Assembly: GCF_023375815.1 (NCBI RefSeq)
Contig: NZ_CP067412.1
Coordinates: 5,828,001 to 5,892,000, forward strand
Reading direction: 5' to 3'
DNA from: Pseudomonas sp. HS6
GTDB lineage: Bacteria; Pseudomonadota; Gammaproteobacteria; Pseudomonadales; Pseudomonadaceae
DNA: 64,000 bases
Under the pieces are notes generated by a model. It had not been told where the DNA came from. It searched no databases and saw nothing but the letters and a program-made list of their open reading frames with translations. The stretch's first letter is position 1, and every line of letters begins with the position of its first letter. A program made the translations under genes and the position numbers. This document shows positions 26,548 to 36,174 of this stretch, piece by piece.

Positions 26548-28932
26548 ATGACTTCCTTGAGCACTCATCATCAGGACAAGGCGACGTTTCTCGAACGCCT
26601 GATTTTCAACAACCGCCCGGCAGTGATCGTGATCTGCCTGCTGGTCAGTATTTTCCTGTTCTGGCAGGCCACCCTTATTCGGCCGTCCACCAGCTTCGAG
26701 AAAATGATCCCGCTCAAGCATCCCTTCATCGAGAAGATGATGGAGCACCGCAACGATCTGACGAACCTGGGCAACACCGTGCGCATTTCGGTGGAAGCCA
26801 AGGACGGTGACATCTTCTCCAAGGAGTACATGGAGACCCTGCGCCAGATCAACGACGAGGTGTTCTACATCTCCGGCGTCGACCGCTCCGGCCTGAAGTC
26901 GCTGTGGAGCCCCAGCGTACGCTGGACCGAAGTGACCGAGGAGGGTTTCGCCGGCGGTGAAGTGATCCCGCAGAGCTACGACGGCTCCCAGGACAGCCTC
27001 GACATGCTGCGCAACAACGTGCTCAAGTCGGGTCAGGTCGGGCGTCTGGTGGCCAACGACTTCAAGTCGAGCATCGTCGACATCCCGCTGCTGGAGTCCT
27101 ACCCGGATCCGCAGGACCAGGGCAAGTTGCTGGCGCTGGACTATCGCCAGTTCTCCCATGAACTGGAAGACAAGATCCGCAACAAGTTCGAAGCGCAGAA
27201 CCCCAACGTCAAGATCCACATCGTCGGTTTCGCCAAGAAGGTCGGTGATCTGATCGACGGTCTGGTGATGGTGGTGATGTTCTTCGGCATCGCCTTCGTC
27301 ATCACCCTGATCCTGTTGCTGTGGTTCACCAACTGCCTGCGCAGCACCGTGGCGGTGTTGAGCACCACGCTGGTGGCGGTGGTCTGGCAACTGGGGTTGA
27401 TGCACTTCTTCGGTTTCGGCCTCGATCCGTATTCGATGCTGGTGCCGTTCCTGATCTTCGCCATCGGGATTTCCCACGGCGTGCAGAAAATCAACGGTAT
27501 CGCCCTGCAATCGAGCGAGGCGGACAACGCCCTGACCGCCGCGCGGCGCACGTTCCGGCAACTGTTCCTGCCGGGGATGATCGCGATTCTGGCGGATGCG
27601 GTGGGCTTCATCACGCTGTTGATCATCGACATCGGTGTGATCCGTGAACTGGCGATCGGCGCATCCATCGGTGTGGCGGTGATCGTGTTCACCAACCTGA
27701 TTCTGCTGCCGGTGGCGATTTCCTATGTCGGCATCAGCAAGCGCGCAGTGGCCAGAAGCAAGAAGGACGCGAACCGCGAACACCCGTTCTGGCGCTTGCT
27801 GTCGAATTTTGCCAGCCCGAAAGTCGCACCGGTTTCCATTGCCCTTGCTCTGATCGCCTTCGGTGGCGGGCTCTGGTACAGCCAGAACCTGAAGATCGGC
27901 GACCTCGACCAGGGCGCGCCGGAATTGCGTCCGGACTCACGCTACAACAAGGACAACAACTTCATCATCAACAATTACTCCACCAGCTCCGACGTACTGG
28001 TGGTGATGGTCAAGACCAAGTCCGAAGGTTGCTCGCGCTACGAAGCCATGGCGCCGATCGATGAGCTGATGTGGAAGATGCAGAACACCGAGGGCGTGCA
28101 GTCGGCGATCTCGCTGGTGACCGTGTCCAAGCAGATGATCAAGGGCATGAACGAGGGCAACCTGAAATGGGAAACCCTGTCGCGTAACCCGGACGTGCTG
28201 AACAACTCCATCGCCCGTGCCGACGGCCTGTACAACAACAGTTGCTCGCTGGCGCCGGTGCTGGTGTTCCTCAACGATCACAAGGCTGAAACCCTGGATC
28301 GTGCGGTGCATGCGGTGCAGGAATTCGCCAAGGACAATAACAAGGACGGTCTGGAATTCATTCTCGCGGCGGGTAACGCCGGGATCGAAGCGGCGACCAA
28401 CGAAGTCATCAAACAGGCTGAGCTGACCATCCTGGTGCTGGTGTACATCTGCGTGGCGGTGATGTGCATGATCACCTTCCGCTCCTGGGCGGCAACCCTG
28501 TGCATCGTGCTGCCGCTGGTGCTGACCTCGGTACTCGGCAACGCGCTGATGGCGTTCATGGGCATCGGGGTGAAGGTTGCGACGCTGCCGGTGGTGGCGC
28601 TGGGCGTGGGGATCGGCGTGGACTACGGCATCTACATCTACAGCCGTCTGGAAAGTTTCCTGCGTGCCGGTCTGCCGTTGCAGGAAGCCTATTACCAGAC
28701 CCTGAAATCCACCGGTAAAGCGGTGCTGTTCACCGGTCTGTGCCTGGCCATCGGCGTGTGTACCTGGATCTTCTCGGCGATCAAGTTCCAGGCCGACATG
28801 GGCCTGATGCTGACTTTCATGCTGCTGTGGAACATGTTCGGTGCGCTGTGGCTGCTGCCGGCACTGGCGAAGTTCCTGATCAAACCGGAGAAACTGGCGG
28901 GGCAGAAGGGGAATTCGTTGTTTGCTCACTGA
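26548..28932 (+). CDS. RND-superfamily transporter (MMPL type)
   Basis: A 794-residue inner-membrane transporter. It has the two-fold RND layout: one helix, a large periplasmic domain of ~200 residues, a bundle of helices (from about residue 230), then the same again, with an SSD-like second bundle near residue 630. It is shorter than AcrB-type pumps (~1040) and has no adjacent membrane-fusion protein. The related family moves lipids, hopanoids or sterol-like molecules. Same operon as the YCF48-like gene. Confidence 0.9.
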   Translation: MTSLSTHHQDKATFLERLIFNNRPAVIVICLLVSIFLFWQATLIRPSTSFEKMIPLKHPFIEKMMEHRNDLTNLGNTVRISVEAKDGDIFSKEYMETLRQINDEVFYISGVDRSGLKSLWSPSVRWTEVTEEGFAGGEVIPQSYDGSQDSLDMLRNNVLKSGQVGRLVANDFKSSIVDIPLLESYPDPQDQGKLLALDYRQFSHELEDKIRNKFEAQNPNVKIHIVGFAKKVGDLIDGLVMVVMFFGIAFVITLILLLWFTNCLRSTVAVLSTTLVAVVWQLGLMHFFGFGLDPYSMLVPFLIFAIGISHGVQKINGIALQSSEADNALTAARRTFRQLFLPGMIAILADAVGFITLLIIDIGVIRELAIGASIGVAVIVFTNLILLPVAISYVGISKRAVARSKKDANREHPFWRLLSNFASPKVAPVSIALALIAFGGGLWYSQNLKIGDLDQGAPELRPDSRYNKDNNFIINNYSTSSDVLVVMVKTKSEGCSRYEAMAPIDELMWKMQNTEGVQSAISLVTVSKQMIKGMNEGNLKWETLSRNPDVLNNSIARADGLYNNSCSLAPVLVFLNDHKAETLDRAVHAVQEFAKDNNKDGLEFILAAGNAGIEAATNEVIKQAELTILVLVYICVAVMCMITFRSWAATLCIVLPLVLTSVLGNALMAFMGIGVKVATLPVVALGVGIGVDYGIYIYSRLESFLRAGLPLQEAYYQTLKSTGKAVLFTGLCLAIGVCTWIFSAIKFQADMGLMLTFMLLWNMFGALWLLPALAKFLIKPEKLAGQKGNSLFAH

Positions 28933-28951
28933 TCCGGGCGTGTGAAACGAC

Positions 28952-28980
28952 AAAGCCGCAACCCAAGGGTTGCGGCTTTT
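28952..28980 (+). terminator. Rho-independent terminator after the RND gene
   Basis: AAAGCCGCAACCC-AA-GGGTTGCGGCTTTT: a 13-bp perfect stem with a two-base loop and a T-run, 20 bp after the RND gene stop. Confidence 0.92.
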
Positions 28981-29002
28981 TTATGGGGCAAGATCAAAAG
29001 CC

Positions 29003-29178
29003 CCCTCACCCTAACCCTCTCCCGGAGGGAGAGGGGACTGACCGAGTGGTGCTTCGTCAGACATCGACCTGAATAACTGAGTCGATTATGGATTCAAAGC
29101 AACTCGTTCAAGTCGGTGTATCTCTCCAATAACCCCCAATCGGTTCCCTTTCCCTTTGGGAGAGGGCTAGGGTGAGGG
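29003..29178. repeat. 177-bp repeat element, second full copy
   Basis: Same arms (CCCTCACCC...GGGTGAGGG) and interior blocks as the copy at 12794 (ACATCGACCTGAATAACTGA, GATTATGGATTCAAAGCA, TTCAAGTCGGTGTATCTC), with a number of substitutions. Lies between a terminator and the regulator gene end. Confidence 0.88.
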
Positions 29179-29194
29179 CAAGCGGTCTCAAGGC

Positions 29195-29914
29195 TTAAGA
29201 AAGTTCAGTACCGAGCACCACACTCAAAGCACTCCGCGCATCATCCAGCTGCACCAACGTCGCATGCCGCGCCCCCAATGCATCCCGGTTCTCGATGGCC
29301 GTCAAAATCGCCTTGTGCCGAGGCAATGCCAGTTCATGCAGATTCGGCCGCTGGTTCGAATGCTTCAACGCCTCGGCAATCGCCACCGACAGCATGTTGC
29401 ACAGGTTCGCCAACAAGTCGTTATGGGTCGCATCAGCGATGCGGCTGTGGAAATCCAGATCCGGTTGCAGCAAGGCTTCCGGTGTCGGCGCGGCTTCCAT
29501 GCGTTGGTAGGCTTCGCCGATGGCTGCGATGTCGGCATCGGTGGCGTGCTGGGCGGCGAGGGCGGCAGCGGCCGGTTCGATGATGCTGCGCACGCTGGTC
29601 AGCACGTTGAAGAATTCGTTTTGCGGGCTGCTTTGCATCAGCCAGTGCAGCACGTCTGGATCGAGCATGTGCCATTCGCGGCGCGGCTTGACCACGGTGC
29701 CGACGCGCGGCTTCGAGTACACCAGCCCCTTGGCCACCAACACCCGCGTGGCTTCGCGCAACACCGGTCGACTGACCGCGTACTCCTCGCAGAGCAAGGC
29801 TTCGGCGGGCAGTTTGTCGCAAGGCAAAAAGCGTCCGGAAACAATCTGCATGCCCAGTTCCTGGACGATGCGCGAGTGCATGCTTTTGCGGTCGGAAGGT
29901 TTGCGGTAATCCAT
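29195..29914 (-). CDS. GntR-family regulator of sugar-acid genes (FadR/DgoR type)
   Basis: A 239-residue regulator: winged helix at about residues 10-75 (LPAEALLCEEYAVSRPVLREA) and an FCD ligand domain with metal-binding His/Asp residues (DLDFHSRIADATHNDLL). It is adjacent to the IlvD/Edd dehydratase gene. FadR-type sites (TNGTNNNACNA) in the dehydratase/MFS divergent promoter are its likely targets. The effector is probably a 2-keto-3-deoxy sugar acid or the sugar acid itself. Confidence 0.88.
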   Translation of the reverse strand: MDYRKPSDRKSMHSRIVQELGMQIVSGRFLPCDKLPAEALLCEEYAVSRPVLREATRVLVAKGLVYSKPRVGTVVKPRREWHMLDPDVLHWLMQSSPQNEFFNVLTSVRSIIEPAAAALAAQHATDADIAAIGEAYQRMEAAPTPEALLQPDLDFHSRIADATHNDLLANLCNMLSVAIAEALKHSNQRPNLHELALPRHKAILTAIENRDALGARHATLVQLDDARSALSVVLGTELS

Positions 29915-29998
29915 GGGGAGTGGCGCGATCCTGAGCGATGGAGATGCCGCGCATCATAGCAGGCACGACGCGATCTTGAGGCAGATGCACAAAGCAAA

Positions 29999-30088
29999 TG
30001 TGGGAGCTGGCTTGCCAGCGATGGCGGAGTGTCAGTCAACATTGGTGTCAGCTGAAAGACCGTAATCGCTGGCAAGCCAGCTCCCACA
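29999..30088. repeat. REPIN-like inverted doublet
   Basis: Arms TGTGGGAGCTGGCTTGCCAG (29999) and the reverse complement ending at 30088 flank a ~45-bp centre. Same class as at 33373; the arm hairpin is CTGGCTTGCCAG. Confidence 0.9.
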
Positions 30089-30101
30089 GGGGACGGCGGT
30101 G

Positions 30102-31838
30102 TTAATGCGAGTGGCGGGGTACTTCAGCTCCTCGGCAACCAACAAGGAAATCAAAGTCGCAACCCTGATCCGCCTGCAGCACATGCTCGATGTACAACTG
30201 ACGATACCCACCCACCAGCAATTGTTGCGGCGGTTGCAGATCCGCCATGCGTGCCGCCAGTTCAGCATCTGGAATATCCAGGTGCAAACGCCCGCTGGCG
30301 CAGTCCAGCTCGATCCAGTCGCCTTCTTTCACCGCCGCTAAAGGCCCGCCAGCCGCCGCTTCCGGGGCGACGTGCAAGACCACGGTGCCGTACGCCGTGC
30401 CGCTCATGCGTGCATCGGAAATGCGCACCATATCCGTCACGCCCTGGGCCAGCAGTTTGGCCGGCAAACCCATGTTGCCGACTTCCGCCATACCCGGATA
30501 ACCCTTCGGCCCGCAGTTCTTCATCACCAGAATCGAGTTTGCATCGACGTCCAGCTCCGGGTCGTTGATCCGTGCCTTGTACATGTCGAAGTTCTCGAAC
30601 ACGACTGCGCGACCACGGTGCTGCATGAGTTCCGGGGTAGCGGCGGATGGCTTGAGCACTGCGCCCAGTGGCGCCAGATTGCCACGCAATACGCAGATGC
30701 CGCCGTCGGCGCGGATCGGATTGTCGAGGGTGCGGATCACTTCGTCTTCACCGTAGATCGGTGCATCTTTGGTGTTCTCGCCGATGGATTTGCCATTGAC
30801 GGTCAGGGCGTGCGGATTCGGGATCAGATTGGCCTCGCCGAGACGCCTCAGCACCGCAGGCAAGCCGCCCGCGTAGTAGAACTCTTCCATCAGGAAACGT
30901 CCGGACGGTTGCAGGTCGACGATGGTCGGCATGCCGCGACCGATTCGGGTCCAGTCGTCCAGATCCAGCTCCACACCGATGCGCCCGGCGATGGCTTTGA
31001 GGTGGATCACCGCGTTGGTCGAACCGCCAATCGCCGCGTTGACCCGAATCGCGTTTTCGAAGGCTTCCTTGGTGAGGATCTTCGACAGCTTCAAGTCTTC
31101 ACGCACCATCTCGACCGCGCGCATGCCGGACATGTGCGCCAGCACATAACGCCGTGCATCCACCGCCGGAATCGCCGCGTTGTGCGGCAGGGAAGTGCCC
31201 AGCGCTTCGGCCATGCAGGCCATGGTCGACGCGGTGCCCATGGTGTTGCAGGTGCCGGCCGAGCGGGACATGCCGCCCTCGGCCGCGAGGAAATCGTCGA
31301 TGGTGATGGTGCCGGCCTTGACCTGTTCGCTGAGCTGCCAGACCACCGTGCCGGAGCCGATGTCCTTGCCCTTGTGCTTGCCGTTGAGCATCGGCCCGCC
31401 GGTGACGACGATCGCCGGCACGTCGCAACTGGCCGCACCCATCAACAACGCCGGGGTGGTCTTGTCGCAACCGGTCAGTAGCACCACGCCGTCAATCGGG
31501 TTGCCGCGAATCGCTTCCTCGACGTCCATGCTCGCCAGGTTGCGGGTGAGCATGGCGGTCGGGCGCAGGTTTGATTCGCCATTGGAGAACACCGGGAACT
31601 CCACCGGGAACCCGCCGGCCTCGATCACCCCGCGTTTGACGTGCTCCGCAATCTGGCGGAAGTGCGCGTTGCACGGTGTCAGTTCCGACCAGGTGTTGCA
31701 GATACCGATGATCGGTTTGCCATGGAACTGATGGTCGGCGATGCCCTGATTCTTCATCCAACTGCGGTACATGAAGCCGTTTTTGTCGGCCGTGCCAAAC
31801 CATTGGGCGGAGCGCAGGGTGGGTTTTTTATCAGACAT
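30102..31838 (-). CDS. Sugar-acid dehydratase, IlvD/Edd family
   Basis: A 578-residue Fe-S dehydratase. The three cluster cysteines are present: Cys47 (IGICNTWSE), Cys124 (TGCDKTTP) and Cys197 (AGTCNTMGTA). Its neighbours (FAH-fold protein, ketoacid semialdehyde dehydrogenase, lactonase, MFS transporter) indicate an aldonate such as L-arabonate, D-xylonate or a hexonate as substrate, and not branched-chain amino acid synthesis. Divergent from the transporter gene; two FadR-type operators lie in between. Confidence 0.9.
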   Translation of the reverse strand: MSDKKPTLRSAQWFGTADKNGFMYRSWMKNQGIADHQFHGKPIIGICNTWSELTPCNAHFRQIAEHVKRGVIEAGGFPVEFPVFSNGESNLRPTAMLTRNLASMDVEEAIRGNPIDGVVLLTGCDKTTPALLMGAASCDVPAIVVTGGPMLNGKHKGKDIGSGTVVWQLSEQVKAGTITIDDFLAAEGGMSRSAGTCNTMGTASTMACMAEALGTSLPHNAAIPAVDARRYVLAHMSGMRAVEMVREDLKLSKILTKEAFENAIRVNAAIGGSTNAVIHLKAIAGRIGVELDLDDWTRIGRGMPTIVDLQPSGRFLMEEFYYAGGLPAVLRRLGEANLIPNPHALTVNGKSIGENTKDAPIYGEDEVIRTLDNPIRADGGICVLRGNLAPLGAVLKPSAATPELMQHRGRAVVFENFDMYKARINDPELDVDANSILVMKNCGPKGYPGMAEVGNMGLPAKLLAQGVTDMVRISDARMSGTAYGTVVLHVAPEAAAGGPLAAVKEGDWIELDCASGRLHLDIPDAELAARMADLQPPQQLLVGGYRQLYIEHVLQADQGCDFDFLVGCRGAEVPRHSH

Positions 31839-31852
31839 GATCGATTCTCTTA

Positions 31853-31863
31853 TTGTAAGACTA
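31853..31863. promoter_or_regulatory. FadR-type operator 1
   Basis: TTGTAAGACTA fits the TNGTNNNACNA half-symmetric site of FadR-subfamily GntR proteins, 15 bp upstream of the dehydratase start. Confidence 0.55.
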
Positions 31864-31927
31864 TTGTTTGCGAGCTTCGGCTAAACATAAGCGCAAAATC
31901 GATGGTTTGGAAGTGTTGTTGGGTAAT

Positions 31928-31938
31928 TAGTATTACTA
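31928..31938. promoter_or_regulatory. FadR-type operator 2
   Basis: TAGTATTACTA is a symmetric TNGTNNNACNA site in the AT-rich middle of the divergent promoter, 75 bp from operator 1. Confidence 0.6.
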
Positions 31939-32031
31939 TATAGTCGTTTTCGACGGAGGGATGGCCCTGGCGGTTTTCCGCGAGAGGCGTCCCCCGAGGT
32001 TCCATAAAAACAACAATCGGAGACCGATCCC

Positions 32032-33354
32032 ATGAGCCAGGAACTGCGGCTTGTCCGGCGCATCACGCTGAAACTGATTCCCTTCCTGATCCTGCTGTAC
32101 CTGATCGCCTATGTGGATCGCTCCGCCGTCGGCTTCGCCAAGCTGCACATGGGCGCCGACATCGGCATCGGCGATGCCGCCTACGGACTCGGTGCCGGGC
32201 TGTTTTTCATTGGCTACTTTCTGCTGGAGATCCCCAGCAACCTGATGCTCGAACGCTTCGGTGCGCGGCGCTGGTTCGCGCGGATCATGATCACCTGGGG
32301 CGCGATCACCATCGGCATGGCGTTCGTCCAGGGCCCGCACAGTTTCTACGTGATGCGCTTTCTGCTCGGCGCGGCGGAGGCGGGGTTCTTTCCCGGCGTT
32401 CTGTACTACATCACCCAATGGTTCCCGGTGCGCCATCGCGGCAAGATCCTCGGGCTGTTCATCCTTTCCCAACCCATCGCAATGATGATCACCGGCCCCG
32501 TGTCCGGCGGTTTGCTGGGCATGGACGGCATCCTCGGCCTGCACGGCTGGCAGTGGCTGTTCATCGTCATCGGCACCCCGGCGATCCTGCTGACCTGGCC
32601 GGTATTGCGCTGGTTGCCGGACGGCCCGCAGCAAGTGACATGGATGGACCAGGCCGAGAAGGATTGGCTGACCGGCGAGCTGAAAAAGGACCTGCAGGAA
32701 TACGGTCAGACCCGTCACGGCAATCCGCTGCATGCGCTGAAAGACAAACGCGTGTTACTGCTGGCGCTGTTCTATCTGCCGGTGACCCTGAGCATTTATG
32801 GCCTGGGCCTATGGCTGCCGACCCTGATCAAACAGTTCGGCGGCAGCGATCTGGTGACCGGTTTCGTGTCATCGGTGCCGTACGTCTTCGGCATCGTCGG
32901 GCTGCTGATCGTGCCGCGCAGTTCCGATCGCATGAATGATCGCTACGGGCATCTGGCGGTGCTGTACGTAATGGGCGCCATCGGTCTGTTCCTCAGCGCC
33001 TGGCTGTCCTTGCCAGTGGCCCAACTGGCGGCGTTGTGTCTGGTGGCGTTTTCGCTGTTTTCCTGCACGGCGGTGTTCTGGACCTTGCCGGGACGCTTCT
33101 TTGCCGGTGCCAGTGCGGCGGCGGGCATTGCCTTGATCAACTCGGTGGGGAACCTCGGCGGTTACATCGGCCCGTTCGTGATCGGCGCCTTGAAGGAATA
33201 CACCGGCAACCTCGCTTCGGGCCTGTACTTCCTGTCCGGGGTGATGGTGTTCGGGCTGGTTCTGACGGGCGTCGTCTATCGCTTGCTGGAGCGCAAGCAT
33301 GTGCTGCCAGTCGAGCAATTTGCCGCCAGCGCACGAGGCTCAACACGCACCTGA
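32032..33354 (+). CDS. MFS sugar-acid transporter (anion:cation symporter family)
   Basis: A 440-residue major facilitator protein with 12 hydrophobic segments. The N-terminal YLIAYVDRSAVGFAKLHMG and EIPSNLMLERFGARRW motifs are those of the hexuronate/tartrate/galactonate transporter branch. Divergent from the dehydratase gene and in the same operon direction as the downstream FAH and dehydrogenase genes. Probably imports the aldonate degraded here. Confidence 0.9.
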   Translation: MSQELRLVRRITLKLIPFLILLYLIAYVDRSAVGFAKLHMGADIGIGDAAYGLGAGLFFIGYFLLEIPSNLMLERFGARRWFARIMITWGAITIGMAFVQGPHSFYVMRFLLGAAEAGFFPGVLYYITQWFPVRHRGKILGLFILSQPIAMMITGPVSGGLLGMDGILGLHGWQWLFIVIGTPAILLTWPVLRWLPDGPQQVTWMDQAEKDWLTGELKKDLQEYGQTRHGNPLHALKDKRVLLLALFYLPVTLSIYGLGLWLPTLIKQFGGSDLVTGFVSSVPYVFGIVGLLIVPRSSDRMNDRYGHLAVLYVMGAIGLFLSAWLSLPVAQLAALCLVAFSLFSCTAVFWTLPGRFFAGASAAAGIALINSVGNLGGYIGPFVIGALKEYTGNLASGLYFLSGVMVFGLVLTGVVYRLLERKHVLPVEQFAASARGSTRT

Positions 33355-33372
33355 ATGATCGGCGCTATTCCT

Positions 33373-33461
33373 TGTGGGAGCTGGCTTGCCAGCGATGAAG
33401 TCAGCACATTCAGCATTGATGTATCTGACAGATGGCTATCGCTGGCAAGCCAGCTCCCACA
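33373..33461. repeat. REPIN-like inverted doublet
   Basis: Arms TGTGGGAGCTGGCTTGCCAG and its reverse complement flank a ~45-bp centre, as at 29999. It lies inside the operon, between the transporter and FAH-family genes, where it could affect mRNA stability. Confidence 0.9.
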
Positions 33462-33504
33462 GGGTCTTGGGGTGTTTCGAAAGCTTGTTTACAGGAGAGG
33501 ATTC

Positions 33505-34497
33505 ATGCATCTGGTTCAATTCGAATTGAGTAACGGCGAGCGCCGCGTCGGGGTGGTCGAGGACGGTCTGGTGCGTGAAGTGCAGGATGCGCGCACGGTT
33601 CGCGATCTTGCCCTGGCCGCGATTGATGCCGGCAGCACCCTTGCACAGCAAGTGCAAGCCCTGGGTCTGGGCATCAGCCACGACTACGCCGAGTTGCTGG
33701 CCAAGCTTCGCATCCTGCCGCCGCTGGATCATCCGGACCCGGCGCACCTGCTGGTCAGCGGCACCGGCCTCACGCACCTCGGTAGCGCGTCGGCCCGGGA
33801 CAAGATGCACCAACAGGCCGGCGACGAAGCAGCGATGACCGACACCATGCGCATCTTCAAGTGGGGCGTGGAGGGCGGCAAACCGGCGGCGGGACAGGCC
33901 GGGGTTCAGCCGGAATGGTTCTACAAGGGCGACGGCAGCATTGTGGTGCGCCCCGGTCAGCCGTTCCCGTTGCCGCCGTTTGCTGAAGACGCCGGCGAAG
34001 AACCGGAGATGGCCGGCCTCTACCTCATCGGCCACGACGGCAAGCCGTATCGCCTCGGTTTTGCGGTGGGCAACGAGTTCTCCGATCACGTCATGGAACG
34101 CAAAAATTACCTGTACCTGGCCCATTCGAAACTGCGCAGTTGCAGCTACGGCCCGGAGTTGCGCGTGGGTGAATTGCCGCAACACCTGGCCGGCACCAGC
34201 CGCATCCTGCGCGACGGCGAAGTGCTGTGGCAGAACGAATTCCTCAGCGGCGAGGCCAACATGTGCCACAGCCTGGCGAACCTCGAATACCACCACTTCA
34301 AATACAGCCAGTTCCTGCGCCCCGGCGACGTGCACATTCACTTTTTCGGCACCGCGACCCTGTCGTTCGCTGATGGCATCCGCACTCAGCCGGGCGATGT
34401 ATTCGAGATCAGCCAGGCCGAATTCGGCGCGCCGCTGATCAATGGCATCGCCCCGGTTGAAGCCGTTTTCCAACCGAACAGCATCGGCACCCTTTAA
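33505..34497 (+). CDS. FAH-superfamily AraD1-type protein
   Basis: A 330-residue protein starting MHLVQFELSNGERRVGVVEDG, with AGGAGAGG upstream. The middle (EEPEMAGLYLIGHDGKPYRLGFAVGNEF) holds acidic metal ligands of the fumarylacetoacetate hydrolase fold. In pentose oxidation clusters this family acts as the 2-keto-3-deoxypentonate dehydratase, giving 2-oxoglutarate semialdehyde for the next gene's enzyme. The gene lies 9 bp before the dehydrogenase gene. Confidence 0.88.
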   Translation: MHLVQFELSNGERRVGVVEDGLVREVQDARTVRDLALAAIDAGSTLAQQVQALGLGISHDYAELLAKLRILPPLDHPDPAHLLVSGTGLTHLGSASARDKMHQQAGDEAAMTDTMRIFKWGVEGGKPAAGQAGVQPEWFYKGDGSIVVRPGQPFPLPPFAEDAGEEPEMAGLYLIGHDGKPYRLGFAVGNEFSDHVMERKNYLYLAHSKLRSCSYGPELRVGELPQHLAGTSRILRDGEVLWQNEFLSGEANMCHSLANLEYHHFKYSQFLRPGDVHIHFFGTATLSFADGIRTQPGDVFEISQAEFGAPLINGIAPVEAVFQPNSIGTL

Positions 34498-34506
34498 GGA
34501 GATCCC

Positions 34507-36087
34507 ATGACTCAGATTCTCGGTCACAACTACGTCGGTGGTCGTCGCAGCGCGGCGGGTAGCGTCAAACTGCACAGCACCGACGCTACGACGGGCGAAT
34601 CATTGCCCCACGATTTCATTCAGGCCACGGAAGTGGAAGTAGACGCTGCCGCCAAGGCTGCTGCGGCCGCGTATCCAGCGTATCGCAGCCTCAGCGCCGA
34701 ACGCCGTGCGCAATTTCTCGATGCGATTGCCGATGAACTGGATGCACTGGGCGATGATTTCGTCGCCGTGGTCTGCCGCGAAACCGCATTGCCTGCCGGG
34801 CGGATTCAAGGTGAACGCGGGCGCACCAGCGGCCAGATGCGGTTGTTCGCCAAAGTGCTGCGGCGCGGTGATTTTTACGGTGCGCGAATCGACCTGCCGC
34901 TGCCGGATCGTCAACCATTGCCACGTCCGGACCTGCGCCAGTACCGCATCGGCCTCGGCCCGGTGGCGGTGTTCGGCGCGAGCAACTTTCCGCTGGCATT
35001 CTCCACCGCCGGCGGCGATACCGCGTCGGCGCTGGCCGCCGGTTGCCCGGTGGTATTCAAGGCCCACAGCGGCCATATGGCCACGGCCGAGCTCGTAGCT
35101 GACGCGGTGATTCGGGCGGCAGAAAAAACCGCGATGCCGGCCGGGGTGTTCAACATGATTTATGGCGGCGGTGTTGGCGAATGGCTGGTCAAGCATCCCG
35201 CCATTCAAGCCGTCGGCTTCACCGGTTCGTTGAAGGGCGGACGGGCACTGTGCGACATGGCCGCCGCGCGTCCGCAGCCGATACCGGTGTTCGCCGAGAT
35301 GTCGAGCATCAACCCGGTGATCGTGTTGCCCCAGGCTTTGGCCGTGCGCTCGGAAACCGTCGCCCGCGATCTGACCGCGTCGGTGGTGCAGGGCTGCGGT
35401 CAGTTCTGTACCAATCCGGGCCTGGTGATCGGCATTCGCTCGCCGCAGTTCACGGCGTTCGTTGAGCAAGTTGCCGCGCTGATCGGCGACCAACCGGCGC
35501 AAACCATGCTGAATGCCGGCACCCTCGGCAGCTATGGCAAGGGCCTGGAAAAACTGTTGGCGCATGCCGGCATTGAACATCTGGCCGGCAATCCGCAACA
35601 GGGCAATCAGGCGCAGCCGCAGTTGTTCAAAGCCGATGTCAGCCTGTTGATCGATGGCGATGAAGTGCTTCAAGAGGAAGTGTTCGGCCCGACCACGGTG
35701 ATCGTCGAAGTGGCTGACAAGGCGCAGTTGAGCGCGGCGTTGCAGGGCCTGCATGGGCAACTCACGGCGACGATCATTGGCGAGCAGGCGGACTTCGAGC
35801 GCTTCCCGGAACTGACGCCGTTGCTGGAACAGAAGGTCGGGCGGATCCTGCTTAACGGTTATCCGACCGGCGTCGAGGTGTGCGATTCGATGGTCCACGG
35901 CGGACCGTATCCGGCGACGTCCGATGCTCGCGGCACCTCGGTCGGCACCCTGGCGATCGACCGTTTCCTGCGCCCGGTGTGCTTCCAGAACTACCCCGAC
36001 AGCCTGCTGCCGGAACCGCTGAAAAACGCCAACCCGCTGCGCATTCAGCGGCTGGTAGATGGTAAGCCCTCGCGAGAGGTTCTCTAA
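34507..36087 (+). CDS. 2-oxoglutarate semialdehyde dehydrogenase (NADP+)
   Basis: A 526-residue aldehyde dehydrogenase of the longer class used in sugar-acid oxidation. Catalytic Cys301 (GQFCTNPG) and Glu264 (FAEMSS) are present. By neighbourhood it turns 2-oxoglutarate semialdehyde into 2-oxoglutarate, the last step of the Weimberg-type route. Confidence in the dehydrogenase class is high; the substrate is inferred. Confidence 0.9.
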   Translation: MTQILGHNYVGGRRSAAGSVKLHSTDATTGESLPHDFIQATEVEVDAAAKAAAAAYPAYRSLSAERRAQFLDAIADELDALGDDFVAVVCRETALPAGRIQGERGRTSGQMRLFAKVLRRGDFYGARIDLPLPDRQPLPRPDLRQYRIGLGPVAVFGASNFPLAFSTAGGDTASALAAGCPVVFKAHSGHMATAELVADAVIRAAEKTAMPAGVFNMIYGGGVGEWLVKHPAIQAVGFTGSLKGGRALCDMAAARPQPIPVFAEMSSINPVIVLPQALAVRSETVARDLTASVVQGCGQFCTNPGLVIGIRSPQFTAFVEQVAALIGDQPAQTMLNAGTLGSYGKGLEKLLAHAGIEHLAGNPQQGNQAQPQLFKADVSLLIDGDEVLQEEVFGPTTVIVEVADKAQLSAALQGLHGQLTATIIGEQADFERFPELTPLLEQKVGRILLNGYPTGVEVCDSMVHGGPYPATSDARGTSVGTLAIDRFLRPVCFQNYPDSLLPEPLKNANPLRIQRLVDGKPSREVL

Positions 36088-36093
36088 GCGGGG

Positions 36094-36135
36094 CCGCCGG
36101 GCCTTGTGTGGGCAAGCTCCCCTAAGGCCCGGCGG
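36094..36135. terminator. Hairpin after the dehydrogenase gene
   Basis: CCGCCGGGCCTT (36094-36105) pairs exactly with AAGGCCCGGCGG (36124-36135) around an 18-base loop. No T-run follows, so termination is uncertain; it may stabilise the transcript end. Confidence 0.5.
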
Positions 36136-36174
36136 TCACATTGAGCTATCATTGCCACTTTCCCCCTGAAAGAC

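Noticed and set aside
20489..33465. CRISPR-like or attachment-site repeats
   Set aside because: The repeated palindromes are REPIN-type doublets of GTGGGAGC class scattered between genes, without regular spacers or nearby cas or integrase genes.
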